Source of the DNA: Nodosilinea sp. LEGE 07088 | GTDB lineage: Bacteria; Cyanobacteriota; Cyanobacteriia; Phormidesmidales; Phormidesmidaceae | Direction: 5' to 3' | Assembly: GCF_015207395.1 (NCBI RefSeq) | Contig: NZ_JADEWX010000002.1 | Location: forward strand, 62,001 to 126,000 | DNA: 64,000 nt | Shown here: positions 17,591 to 28,500 of the stretch, piece after piece | Layout: each line of letters opens with the position of its first letter | Numbering within the stretch: the first letter of the stretch is position 1 | Made by a program: the position numbers and the translations under genes | Notes under the pieces: generated by a model | Database searches by the model: none | What the model was told of the DNA's origin: nothing | What the model saw: only the letters and a program-made list of their open reading frames with translations

Positions 17591-18274
17591 ATGTTCTTCG
17601 ACCCTATCTACATACTGCTGGTTGCTATCCCAACCGCTGTGCTGACCTTTTGGGCACAGAACAAAGTGAAAGGCACCTATCGCAAATACTCTAAGATACA
17701 GTCCACCATGGGCATGACGGGTGCCCAAGTGGCCCAAACTATTCTGGCAAAAAAGGGCGTACGCAACGTTAAAGTTGAGCCCGTCGCTGGTGAACTTACC
17801 GACCACTACGACCCTAGTGCCAAAGCTGTGCGTCTTTCCCAGGGTATCTATGGCTCTGGGTCGCTATCAGCGGCAGCAGTGGCAGCCCATGAATGTGGCC
17901 ATGTGCTGCAAGATGTCGAGGGTTATAAGTTGATGAATTTACGGGCAGCTTTAGTTCCCGTAGTTAACCTGGGTTCTCGCCTCGGCCCTATGCTAATTAT
18001 GGCGGGGCTGATTTTCAATTTTCTCAACCTGGCCTGGCTTGGGGTCGTTTTCTTTGCCTCAGTGCTGCTGTTTCACGTCGTGACTCTACCCGTAGAGTTT
18101 GACGCATCTCGCCGAGCCCTGCGCTTAGTAGACGAACTCGGTATCTTACAAGGCGAAGAACACAAAGGGGCGCGAGCGGTGTTGAGTGCTGCTGCCCTCA
18201 CCTATGTGGCCACAGCATTTACGGCCTTCCTTAACCTGCTGTATTACATCATCTTGATCAACCGGCGACGATAG
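17591..18274 (+). CDS. Membrane zinc metallopeptidase (YugP family)
   Basis: 227 residues; neutral zinc metallopeptidase of the Zn_peptidase_2 family. An N-terminal membrane helix is followed by the zinc site His100-Glu101-x-x-His104 (AAHECGHVLQD), then a hydrophobic block of two spans, the conserved EFDASRRA (probable third ligand) and a last span. It is an integral-membrane protease of unknown substrate, probably active because all motif residues are kept. Upstream 17326-17590 shows no gene. Confidence 0.87.
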   Translation: MFFDPIYILLVAIPTAVLTFWAQNKVKGTYRKYSKIQSTMGMTGAQVAQTILAKKGVRNVKVEPVAGELTDHYDPSAKAVRLSQGIYGSGSLSAAAVAAHECGHVLQDVEGYKLMNLRAALVPVVNLGSRLGPMLIMAGLIFNFLNLAWLGVVFFASVLLFHVVTLPVEFDASRRALRLVDELGILQGEEHKGARAVLSAAALTYVATAFTAFLNLLYYIILINRRR

Positions 18275-18438
18275 ATTTGGTCAGGTGAGACTGCTGAGCC
18301 GATGCTCATGGTCTGGGGGCTTAGATTGTCCCAAGACTTTTTCTATAGCCAATCAGTCGTCAAGGGGCCTATCGAGATGGTTTATCCTAGACCAAGCCCT
18401 GCATATTGCTGAGGCTTTCTCTCCAGGATCAGGTGCCC

Positions 18439-19359
18439 ATGAAAATTGCAATTACCGGAGCTACGGGGTTTGTCGGTAGCCGACTGGTAGAACGGTTACA
18501 GAGCGAGGGCCACAGTGTTGTGGTGCTGACTCGTAGTATCGATCATGGCCGTCGAGTTTTCCCTGACACGGCATTTCCTCATGTGGAGCTAGTAGGCTAC
18601 AGCCCCCTGGAGTCAGGAGACTGGCAAACCGATGTGCTCTCGGGCTGCGATGGAGTCGTCAATTTAGCTGGGGCACCGATTTCGGAGCGCTGGAGCGACG
18701 AGCATAAGCAGGCCATTATGGACAGCCGCAAGATCGGTACCGAAAAACTCGTGGAGGCGCTGGCTAAGGCTACCCCCAAGCCCCAGGTCTGGATTAATGC
18801 TTCGGCAATTGGCTATTACGGCACCAGTGAAACGGCTATCTTCGATGAAACCAGTACACCGATCGAAGATGATTTTCTCTCCCGAGTTTGTCAGGCTTGG
18901 GAAGCGGCGGCCCAGCCGGTCAAAAGCTACGGCACACGCCTAGTGATTTTGCGCTTTGGTATCGTATTGGGCATGGGTGGAGCCGTGGCAAAAATGCTGA
19001 CCCCCTTTCGGATGTTTGCCGGTGGCCCCATCGGCAGCGGTCGCCAGTGGTTCTCATGGATTCATCGCGATGATTTGGTGAGCCTAATTATGCAGGCGCT
19101 CCAAGACTCTAGTATGGATGGAATTTATAACGGGACAGCCCCTAATCCGGTACGCATGGGCGAGTTTTGCAAGATCCTGGGCAAGGTGCTAAATCGTCCT
19201 AGCTGGCTACCAGTTCCCGATTTTGTTCTAGAGACCATTTTGGGGGACGGGGCCCAGGTCGTGCTAGAAGGGCAACAGGTTTTGCCGAAGCGCACTGAGG
19301 GTAGTGGGTTTACCTACCAGTACACGCTGGTTAAAAATGCCTTAGAAGAAATCGTTTAG
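18439..19359 (+). CDS. thyD: ThyD-type SDR epimerase (TIGR01777 family)
   Basis: 306 residues from ATG 18439. NAD(P)-binding Rossmann motif GATGFVGSRL (7-16); the conserved block VWINASAIGYYG contains the YYG tyrosine typical of this family; NGTAPNPVRMGEFCKILGKVLNRPSWLPVPDFVL is the family C-terminal domain (DUF1731). Cyanobacterial members carry the name ThyD, thylakoid-membrane-associated. Reaction unknown. pdxH follows 14 bp after the stop, so the two are probably co-transcribed. Confidence 0.85.
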   Translation: MKIAITGATGFVGSRLVERLQSEGHSVVVLTRSIDHGRRVFPDTAFPHVELVGYSPLESGDWQTDVLSGCDGVVNLAGAPISERWSDEHKQAIMDSRKIGTEKLVEALAKATPKPQVWINASAIGYYGTSETAIFDETSTPIEDDFLSRVCQAWEAAAQPVKSYGTRLVILRFGIVLGMGGAVAKMLTPFRMFAGGPIGSGRQWFSWIHRDDLVSLIMQALQDSSMDGIYNGTAPNPVRMGEFCKILGKVLNRPSWLPVPDFVLETILGDGAQVVLEGQQVLPKRTEGSGFTYQYTLVKNALEEIV

Positions 19360-19373
19360 GCCTGAACCACGCA

Positions 19374-20009
19374 ATGGATATTGGTGAACTGCGGCGCGAC
19401 TATAGTCAGCGGGGGTTAGACCAAGCCGACCTTAACCCTGACCCCTTTGGGCAGTTTGAACTGTGGTTTCAGCAGGCCCGGGAGGCTGAACTACTAGAGC
19501 CCAACGCATTGGTGCTATCTACAGTTTCCCCAGAGGGTATGCCCTACCAGCGCACAGTACTGCTCAAGTATTTTGACTTGGAGGGCTTCGTATTTTTTAC
19601 TAACTACGGCAGCCGTAAGGCTCAGCATATAGCCGAAAATGCTCAGGTGTCACTGCTATTTCCGTGGTATACGCTGGAGCGACAGCTGGCGATCGCAGGT
19701 ACCGCCAGCAAAATTTCGTCTGCCGAGTCACTGCGCTATTTTGCCTCTCGTCCTCGGGGTAGTCAGCTGGGGGCCTGGGTGTCACAGCAGAGCAGCATTA
19801 TCTCCTCACGGCAGTTGCTCGAAATGCAGTTTGAGAAAATGAAGGAAAAATTTCTCAACCGATCAGTGCCCCTACCCGACTTTTGGGGGGGCTACCGGGT
19901 CAAACCTATCAGCTTTGAATTTTGGCAGGGGCGACCCAGCCGCCTTCACGATCGTTTTCTCTACAGTCTAGAGGGAGGGAACTGGGCGATCGCTCGACTG
20001 TCACCCTAG
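19374..20009 (+). CDS. pdxH: Pyridoxamine 5'-phosphate oxidase
   Basis: 211-residue FMN enzyme that oxidises pyridoxamine- or pyridoxine-5'-phosphate to pyridoxal phosphate. Conserved blocks: RTVLLKYFDLEGFVFFTNYGSRKAQ (FMN and phosphate binding), SRPRGSQLGAWVS, and the C-terminal WQGRPSRLHDRF signature. Full length. Fourteen bases after thyD, so in the same operon. Confidence 0.95.
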   Translation: MDIGELRRDYSQRGLDQADLNPDPFGQFELWFQQAREAELLEPNALVLSTVSPEGMPYQRTVLLKYFDLEGFVFFTNYGSRKAQHIAENAQVSLLFPWYTLERQLAIAGTASKISSAESLRYFASRPRGSQLGAWVSQQSSIISSRQLLEMQFEKMKEKFLNRSVPLPDFWGGYRVKPISFEFWQGRPSRLHDRFLYSLEGGNWAIARLSP

Positions 20010-20039
20010 ACCAACCGCCTAAAACCTCATCTCTCGGAG

Positions 20040-21449
20040 CTATTCATCCCAGCCTTCAGTCTCGCCCCCCACCACTACGTTGCGGATGCGCAAACTTGGG
20101 CCACCACAGCCCACCGGCAAGCCATTCTGCCCGCCCTTACCACAGCCTCCCGATTCATCCCAGTAGAAGTCGTCGCCCAGGGCCACAATGTCGGCCAGGG
20201 TTCGGAATACATTGCCCGACAGCGTCACATCGCGCACCGGTTCTGCTAACCTACCGTTGCGAATCATCCAGGCCTCACCGGCTGTAAAGGTAAACATTTC
20301 GCCGTTGGTCATCCCTTCAAGCCAGTTGCGAGCGTAAACCCCTTCCTGGATATCGGCAAACAGGTCGTCTACAGGGGTCGTACCCCGCTCGATCCAGGTG
20401 TTGGTCATGCGCACTAGCGGCGAATAGTGGTAGTTGAGGCAGCGGGCATTGCCCGTGGGTTGTTCGCCCAGTTTGCCCGCGGTTTCACGAGAATGCAGCC
20501 GCCCTACCAAGACCCCATCGCGAATGAGCTGGGTGGTCGTGGCTGGAGTGCCTTCGTCGTCGTAGAAGTAGCTGCCTCGATGCCCCTGGGGAGCCGCGCC
20601 ATCAAAAATTTGCAGGTTGTCGGGGCCAAAGCGTCGGCCCATGCTCATAGATTCAAGCAAGTCAGGGTTTTCGTAGGCCATATCGGCCTCCGACAGATGG
20701 CCGAAGGCCTCATGCACAAACAACCCAGTGAGAATTGGGTCGATCACCACTTCATAGGTGGCCCCCCGCACCGAGGGTAGATCGAGGGCAGATACCGCCC
20801 GTTGCGCTGCTCCCATGACTTGGGCATCCAAGTTTTCCAGATCTTCGTAAGCTTTGCGAGAGCCTGTGGTTTCACGCCCGGTCTGCACGGTGTCACCGTT
20901 CCGGGCGGTGGCGGCAAATCGCATCTCCATATCTGACCAGGCTTGGTCAACGAGGGTGCCCTCGGAGGTGGCCAGCAACACCCGTTGAGCAACGTCGGTA
21001 TAGCCAATAGAAGTGGTTGCGATGCGACTATCTACGCTCTGAAGGATGTCGGCATAGTGGCTGCACAAGGCCTTTTTGCGGGCCAGAGAAACGTGGCGCG
21101 GATCGGTGCCCACCAGGGGCAATTGCCGAGTGATCTGCACGGCTTCTACCGGAGCCAGGAGAGTTTCATCGTCACCGACCAGGCGGGCGGCAGCCACGGC
21201 AGCTTCTACACTGGGGAGCAAGCTTTCTAAATCATTGAAGCTGGCAAACCCCCAGCCGCCGCGATAGCAAGCTCGTACATGGCCGCCAATGGCGATCGCC
21301 TCGCTGAGGGTTTCCGCTCGACCGCCACGCAAAAAAATATCGGTACCTTCTGACTGCTCTAGGCGAATGGCCAGGTAGTCTACTTTTGGCCGCCAGCGAT
21401 CGCACAATTCCTGTATCCGGGTCTTAGCTTGGTCAATCGCATCGGCCAT
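20040..21449 (-). CDS. tldD: TldD metalloprotease
   Basis: 469 residues from ATG 21449, chosen for the GGGAGG ribosome binding site 8-13 bp upstream rather than a more distant start. TldD partners TldE/PmbA in a zinc protease that degrades unfolded peptides and processes peptide natural products. The zinc motif HEAFGHL is intact, as are SEADMAYENPDLL and the C-terminal GGCGKGGQNGLPVGCGGPSLRIRN block. No tldE copy is in this window. Convergent with pdxH (30 bp gap). Confidence 0.93.
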   Translation of the reverse strand: MADAIDQAKTRIQELCDRWRPKVDYLAIRLEQSEGTDIFLRGGRAETLSEAIAIGGHVRACYRGGWGFASFNDLESLLPSVEAAVAAARLVGDDETLLAPVEAVQITRQLPLVGTDPRHVSLARKKALCSHYADILQSVDSRIATTSIGYTDVAQRVLLATSEGTLVDQAWSDMEMRFAATARNGDTVQTGRETTGSRKAYEDLENLDAQVMGAAQRAVSALDLPSVRGATYEVVIDPILTGLFVHEAFGHLSEADMAYENPDLLESMSMGRRFGPDNLQIFDGAAPQGHRGSYFYDDEGTPATTTQLIRDGVLVGRLHSRETAGKLGEQPTGNARCLNYHYSPLVRMTNTWIERGTTPVDDLFADIQEGVYARNWLEGMTNGEMFTFTAGEAWMIRNGRLAEPVRDVTLSGNVFRTLADIVALGDDFYWDESGGCGKGGQNGLPVGCGGPSLRIRNVVVGGETEGWDE

Positions 21450-21520
21450 TTCCTTACCTCCCGCCCGTTTTCCCAAATGTAGCATTCAGAAGCCCCCGCC
21501 CTTAGTCTAAAATCACAGGT

Positions 21521-23173
<1,653 letters not shown>

Positions 23174-23716
23174 CTAGTTAACGCTGACCACTGGATTATC
23201 GCAATCGGCATTGCTGGCCAGCTTGATAGCACCCAACAGGTTAGCCACCATCACGCATTGCTGAGCCGTCGATTGCCCTGAGCTAATAGCTACCACGAAA
23301 GGCAGTGTATCAGTACCGACGGGCAACCCTCGGTAATCAAAGGCAATAGAGTTAATGGCCGCATTTTGGGTATCGTCCGCATTGAACCCGTAGGCCTCTA
23401 GAGCGACCTGACCAGAATTGTTGCCGCCGCTGCCCAGGGTTTGCTCACGACCATTGACCCGTACCGTAGGGGATGGAGCCACTTCGTCAATTTCTACGGT
23501 GCGGGTCTGGCGCAGTTGAATCGCGTCTTGTTGGGCATTGCGCAGTACCTGTACCAGATCGCTGCGTACTGAATTTGACCGTTGACGGTTGGCAAACGCT
23601 AGCCAGCTTGGTGCCGCGATCGCCGCCAATACGCTAGCCAGTACCACCACTACCAACAGCTCGATCAGGGTAAACCCAGCCTCTGGCTGTTTAGTCGGTG
23701 TGTAACGGTATTTCAT
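23174..23716 (-). CDS. hpsD: Pseudopilin of the hps operon (HpsD position)
   Basis: 180 residues from ATG 23716 (a GTG 24 bp upstream is possible). Class III prepilin signal QPEAG|FTLIELLVVVV with Glu at +5, then one long hydrophobic helix and a GspH/FimT-like globular domain. Processed by prepilin peptidase, it would join the type IV pilus-like machine. It is the fourth gene of the hpsA-hpsB-hpsC-hpsD order known from Nostoc punctiforme, where these genes are needed for polysaccharide secretion and gliding motility; the symbol rests on this order. One intramolecular disulfide is possible (two Cys near the C-terminus). Confidence 0.72.
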   Translation of the reverse strand: MKYRYTPTKQPEAGFTLIELLVVVVLASVLAAIAAPSWLAFANRQRSNSVRSDLVQVLRNAQQDAIQLRQTRTVEIDEVAPSPTVRVNGREQTLGSGGNNSGQVALEAYGFNADDTQNAAINSIAFDYRGLPVGTDTLPFVVAISSGQSTAQQCVMVANLLGAIKLASNADCDNPVVSVN

Positions 23717-23773
23717 TGCAGGCACCAAAAATAAACTCACTCAACTCAACTCGATTTAGATGCACCGTATCGT

Positions 23774-24769
23774 CTACAGGCCTGGCTGCTTGTCTAACAC
23801 TCCGCGAATCAGCACTTCAGACCTGAGTGTGGGCAGCTTCCCTGCGTCAGAAAATGAACCGATAGGAGAATTTTCCATATCCGCATTGCCCCTGAGAAAC
23901 ACAATCAAGGTCTGATTGCTACCTACAGAAAGGTCGGCATCATCAGGGTTGGCGGCTGTTGTGCCCTCTAGTACACAGGCGTAAAAATTGTTTGAGTTGG
24001 CTGGGGTCGCCAAATATCCTGTCGGACAAGTAGCGGTTTGACCAGCTTCAGGATCGTCGAGATAATCGGTCAATACTGATACATTCCGTGGCGTAGTTCC
24101 AGCACCCTTAATCCAGTTTTGGAAGTCATTGGTTGCACCCGTTGGCTCGGCGTAGCCAGGGGTAATAGTCAGGCTAGGAAGGCCGCTAGACGCATACTTA
24201 GGTAACTCATAGCGAATGATTCTAGATTTACCGCCCCAAATATCATTGCCGGTATTTTGCTGCTGGGCATAGACTACCAGCGTGTAATAGCCCTGGCGAA
24301 TTTTGAGGGTCTCGCACTCATTCTCCTTAACTCCAGAAAAGGTGGTAGAGCAGGCGTTATTAAAAAATGTTTGTACGTTGGCATTATTGGGGTCAAGGGA
24401 GTCGAGCCGCCAAAAAGCCAGCACTGGCACCTCACCAGCCCGAGGAAAATCATCGAGTTGGCCGAGTAAGGTAGTGCCTGCCCCCTCATCAACAACAGCA
24501 TCAGGGGTTGAGTAGATGTAGATGGCTTCGCCGGCATCGCGAGTAATGTAGTCGATCGCGCGACGCATATCTTGCTGGGTTTGGGTTAGCACTTCTTCGC
24601 GCCGATTGATTTGCAGCAGCTCAACCACAAGAAAAAGCAAGGTACCAACAACAACCGACCCGACGACGATCGCCACCAATAGCTCGATCAGGGTAAACCC
24701 ACGTCGGTTGGGGTACGTTGTTTGCAGCAGCCCAGTTATATATCGGCTTAGAGCCGCTCTTTTAACCAT
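23774..24769 (-). CDS. hpsC: Hormogonium polysaccharide secretion pseudopilin HpsC
   Basis: 331 residues. PilW-like prepilin: signal RRG|FTLIELLVAIVVGSVVVG (about 24-42), a long helix (VVELLQINRREEVLTQTQQDMRRAIDYITRDAGEAIYIYS), then a large beta-rich globular domain with four Cys. It stands 39 bp after hpsB and 57 bp before hpsD on the same strand. Minor pseudopilins of this kind prime or cap a pilus-like secretion apparatus in the inner membrane and periplasm. Confidence 0.8.
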   Translation of the reverse strand: MVKRAALSRYITGLLQTTYPNRRGFTLIELLVAIVVGSVVVGTLLFLVVELLQINRREEVLTQTQQDMRRAIDYITRDAGEAIYIYSTPDAVVDEGAGTTLLGQLDDFPRAGEVPVLAFWRLDSLDPNNANVQTFFNNACSTTFSGVKENECETLKIRQGYYTLVVYAQQQNTGNDIWGGKSRIIRYELPKYASSGLPSLTITPGYAEPTGATNDFQNWIKGAGTTPRNVSVLTDYLDDPEAGQTATCPTGYLATPANSNNFYACVLEGTTAANPDDADLSVGSNQTLIVFLRGNADMENSPIGSFSDAGKLPTLRSEVLIRGVLDKQPGL

Positions 24770-24808
24770 TCGGTTTTACCCCCCAAACACTAGGTGAAGA
24801 TTTCAGAG

Positions 24809-25498
24809 TTAGTTACAGCCAACGGGCACAGGAGCTGCGCCATCTAGATAACGAATGTATGCACATAGCGAATTGCCGCTCTCACCCGCTGTCATGCTGG
24901 TGTAAAGGGCAACCAGGGGGCGGTCGGCCCGCTGCCCCACACTGCTGGTCAGACCTAGGGCAGCAGTGTCTTGGGGCAAACTGCCGGCACCGTTTAAAGC
25001 CGCATCCAGGTCATACACCCGCACACCCAGGTTAAAGGTCAGAGGCACACTACCCACCATCTCTCCAGGGGTGCGATAGGTTTGCACAGCAAACTGGTGA
25101 CCATTGAGATCAACCTGACGGGTTTGAGTGGCCGTCGTCGGTGTTGCTACCGGCGCTCCAGCAGTGGGGCCAGCCGCCAGAGCGACAGCATCATCTGTGC
25201 TGTAGGCCCCAGCAAACGGAGCCGACGGTGGCAGAGTGGTGTTGTTAGCCTCTGATCGCTCCATCAACAGCCGCACAGAGTCAATTTCGGTTTGGGCCAA
25301 CTCTAGGGCTTGCTCGGCCTTTTGGCTCTGTACCCGAGTCGCCACCGAGATCACCAGGGCTGGGGCAATGGCGCTACCCACCAAACCCGCCACCATAATC
25401 GCCACCAGGCATTCAATTAGAGTTAGGCCCTGCTGTGCTTGGTGTGGGCGTCTAACCAACCAAGCCTTGCCAAGGCAACTTTTAAGTCTATTTTTCAC
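24809..25498 (-). CDS. hpsB: Hormogonium polysaccharide secretion pseudopilin HpsB
   Basis: 229 residues from a GTG at 25498, chosen because AGGAGG lies at 25506-25511, seven bases upstream; a longer frame would overlap hpsA with unlikely residues. Prepilin signal QAQQG|LTLIECLVAIMVAGLVG (Leu at +1 instead of Phe, Glu at +5), with Cys directly after the Glu. The globular C-terminal domain ends in a Cys pair (LCAYIRY and VGCN). Second gene of the hps operon, 34 bp after hpsA. Confidence 0.8.
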   Translation of the reverse strand: MKNRLKSCLGKAWLVRRPHQAQQGLTLIECLVAIMVAGLVGSAIAPALVISVATRVQSQKAEQALELAQTEIDSVRLLMERSEANNTTLPPSAPFAGAYSTDDAVALAAGPTAGAPVATPTTATQTRQVDLNGHQFAVQTYRTPGEMVGSVPLTFNLGVRVYDLDAALNGAGSLPQDTAALGLTSSVGQRADRPLVALYTSMTAGESGNSLCAYIRYLDGAAPVPVGCN

Positions 25499-25532
25499 GG
25501 TGCGGCCTCCTAAAAGTGCGAGTAGACAGAGC

Positions 25533-28500
25533 CTAGGCCTTGGTGCAGAGAGCAGCCATAATGCGGTTGCCGCCGGAGTCTTGGGCACAACGCAGGTTGA
25601 CGATGTAAGGATCATCGGCAGGCAGCTCGCGGTAGTACTCGCTGCGGGGAGCACCAATGTTTACAAAACGTCGGGCAGCCGGAGCCGGGGGCACGTACAG
25701 CAAGCCCACATCATAGCCCCAGCGGCGCAGCGGCGGGTTGTAATAGCCAAGTTCCTCATTACCGTTGGGGTTTGCAGTGGGTTCCCAGGCATCGTGCTCA
25801 AAGGGGCCAGTCGCGTTGGTGGAGAAGTTGAGCTGAATCAACGACCCTGCAATGTGGAGTTCTACGTTGTCCCAATTTTCTAGAAAACGGGGGAAATTGT
25901 GCAGACCACCGTAGCCCTGATTTGGACGCTGGGGCACCAGTCCGCTCACGAAAGTAGCGTTGACGAAGGTGGTCACCCCAGTCTGAAGGTTACGGTGCCT
26001 TTGGGAAGTGTTGGTGCTGAACCCAGTCCATGCAGCATCGTCATCGTAGCCACCAGCAGCTACAGCGGCATAGAAGGGCTGAATAGCGGGAGTAGTACCG
26101 GTGTTATTGCGGTAGTAGGTGCCGTTACGATCTACCCAAACCGGCACCCCAGCGACCGCACTCTCTCTGACCCAGTTAGGCTGGGCCGTGCCAAAGGTAG
26201 GCCGATTGGCAATCATATAGGATGAACTGCCACCACCGACGCTTCCTGGTCTGGGTAAAACAAAGCTGTCTTCTACAGCTCCGTCCCTAAAGTTTCTTGA
26301 CAGAATGGTGATGGCATCAGCCAAAATTTCGACGGTGCGCCAGTGATCGGCGGAATATGTGGCAAAGGTGTTGGTATTGAGGGTTGTGCGATTGTTGTAA
26401 AACGGTAGGCCAAAGGCCGCTCCAAGGTTCTGATTGTAGAGGGTTTGAGTAAATTCCTCAATAATGGCGTTGGTTAAACCAGTGGTGCTGTGGGGGTTAA
26501 AGTCGCCCTGAATGTAGACAGCGTTATCGGTAACGAAGGTCATACCCACCTGGCGCGCATAGCTAGTGCCACTAAAGTCTGCCGGTCGGCCACTTTCGGT
26601 ACGCATTCTAAAGCCGTTTACTCGCCGCTCGGGGTCGGGGTAAAAGTCTACGGGCTTGAGGCTAATGCCCAAATTTGTCAGCGGTGGGTCTTGAACGGTT
26701 GTTCCCGGCTGAGCCTGCATCTTACAGCTGGCCTGGGTCTCGATGTTAAACCGCCGGGGAGTAGCGGCATTAAGCGTCTCGCAGAAATCAGCTGTCACCG
26801 ATGCTGTCGCATTTCTGGGCCGGTTGATAGTGTCTTCGCGCACGTTGTCTTCTCTAAAGGCGTAGACGACGCCTTCGCCCCGGTTGTCGAGGTTAGCCGC
26901 TAGCCAAAAATCTAGCCCAGCGCCAGCTCGGCGGGTAGTCAAGGCATCGATATCAAGGTCGAGCACCCGAGTATTGAGCTGCTCACGACCGTTGTAGATT
27001 CCTTTATCTAGGAAAGGAACCCGAATCGTGCTGCCGCCGGGCGCAACAATCTTAAAGGCCTGCTCTCGGGCACTGATATTGGCAGCGGTGGGCGCACCTG
27101 CGAAAGTAGAGGTGGTAGAGGCCGGCACAGTCCATGTACTGGGGGTTGCACTGCGGGGTACAGCCGCGAGGGCGGCCGCATCAAATACAGGATCGGTACC
27201 ACTGCCTACCCGGCGGAAGACAACCGTCGCCGAGCCAGGTGGGTTGACCGATCGCACGTAGGGATTGGTAATGTACTCTTCAGCAGTTGGGGTCGATGGG
27301 TTGCTATAAAGCGTGCCATCGGGCTGCTGGGTGGTGCCATCGCCGTCAAGGTCGTGCTGGGCCAAGGGGAACAGATAGAACAGCGACGGGTAGCGAATGG
27401 GCGTTTGGGTCGATGCGCTACAGCCGATGTAGCCGAAGATAGCTACGTCGTCTTGACCGCCCACACCACCTGCTACCGCATTACCATACAGGTTGGGGTC
27501 GCACCGCAGGGTAAGCCTGAACCGATTTCCTACACCGCCGGGCATGTTAATTTGCTGGGTAATGCCTGTAACCGGATCCCACGTTACATTGTTGGCTAGG
27601 GTGGTGCCAGAGCCAAGGCTGGTGGTCGGGAAACCTGCTCTAAAGCCCAGTTCGCGATCGCGAATAGTGCTGGTGAGAATACTGACCTGCTGGACATAGT
27701 TGACAATGGCGGTAACTTCCGCAGGGGTGGCGTTGGTGGCGTTTTGTAGCAGTGTAATCCAGTCGTTGAGGGTATATTCGGCAAAGTATTCGCCAAAGTC
27801 GCATTTGGGCTGGTAACCGGCCAAATCGGTAATGCCGTTGATGCAGGGAGCATTACTGATATTGTTGTCGATCCAGGGGCGGGTTTTGCCGGTATCAGCA
27901 AAGAAGTCGTTTGCTCTGTAACCTGCCCGGAGGTTGATATTGGTGGCACCCGTAATCAAGTAATCGCTGAGGCCCAGCATAGCGTTACGCATCTGCGACC
28001 CCACGTTTTGAAAGTTGACGCTACCGGGGTTTTGACCGGCAACAGCCCGAGCCTCGATATAGTCGCTTTCGATGTTATAGGCCAGCAGACTAAGGGTACA
28101 AGCTGCACTGTGTAAAGATGCTTTGTCGGCAGGGCTGAGATTGGCATAGGCTGTGCCATTGTCCAAATATTCGGCAAAGATGCGCCGCAGAGGGGAGAAG
28201 TCGCCCCACATACTGAGGTAGGGGGCAGGGTGAACAGCAGCGTTAGCAGCACCGGCCACATCTTGCACTGAGGGAAAGGAGGGCGCTCCCCCGGCCGGGT
28301 CGCCAGCAAAGTAGGCCAGGTTTCTGAGACCGTTGCCGAGGGGATTGCCAACGGCCAACTGGCCAGCAAATTCAGTCTCGGTGTCGAAGGCAGCCGGGTA
28401 CTGAAACTCCCAACCGTTAGTGCCAGTGCCTCTTAAGAAGTCGGCGCGGAGGCGAGTAGGCGTAGCAGTGGGATAGTTGGAGAAGGTGCGGCTGTTGAGA

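Noticed and set aside
19922-20287. 121-residue plus-strand frame spanning the pdxH-tldD gap
   Set aside because: Antisense to tldD and out of frame with pdxH; Pro/Ser-rich shadow.
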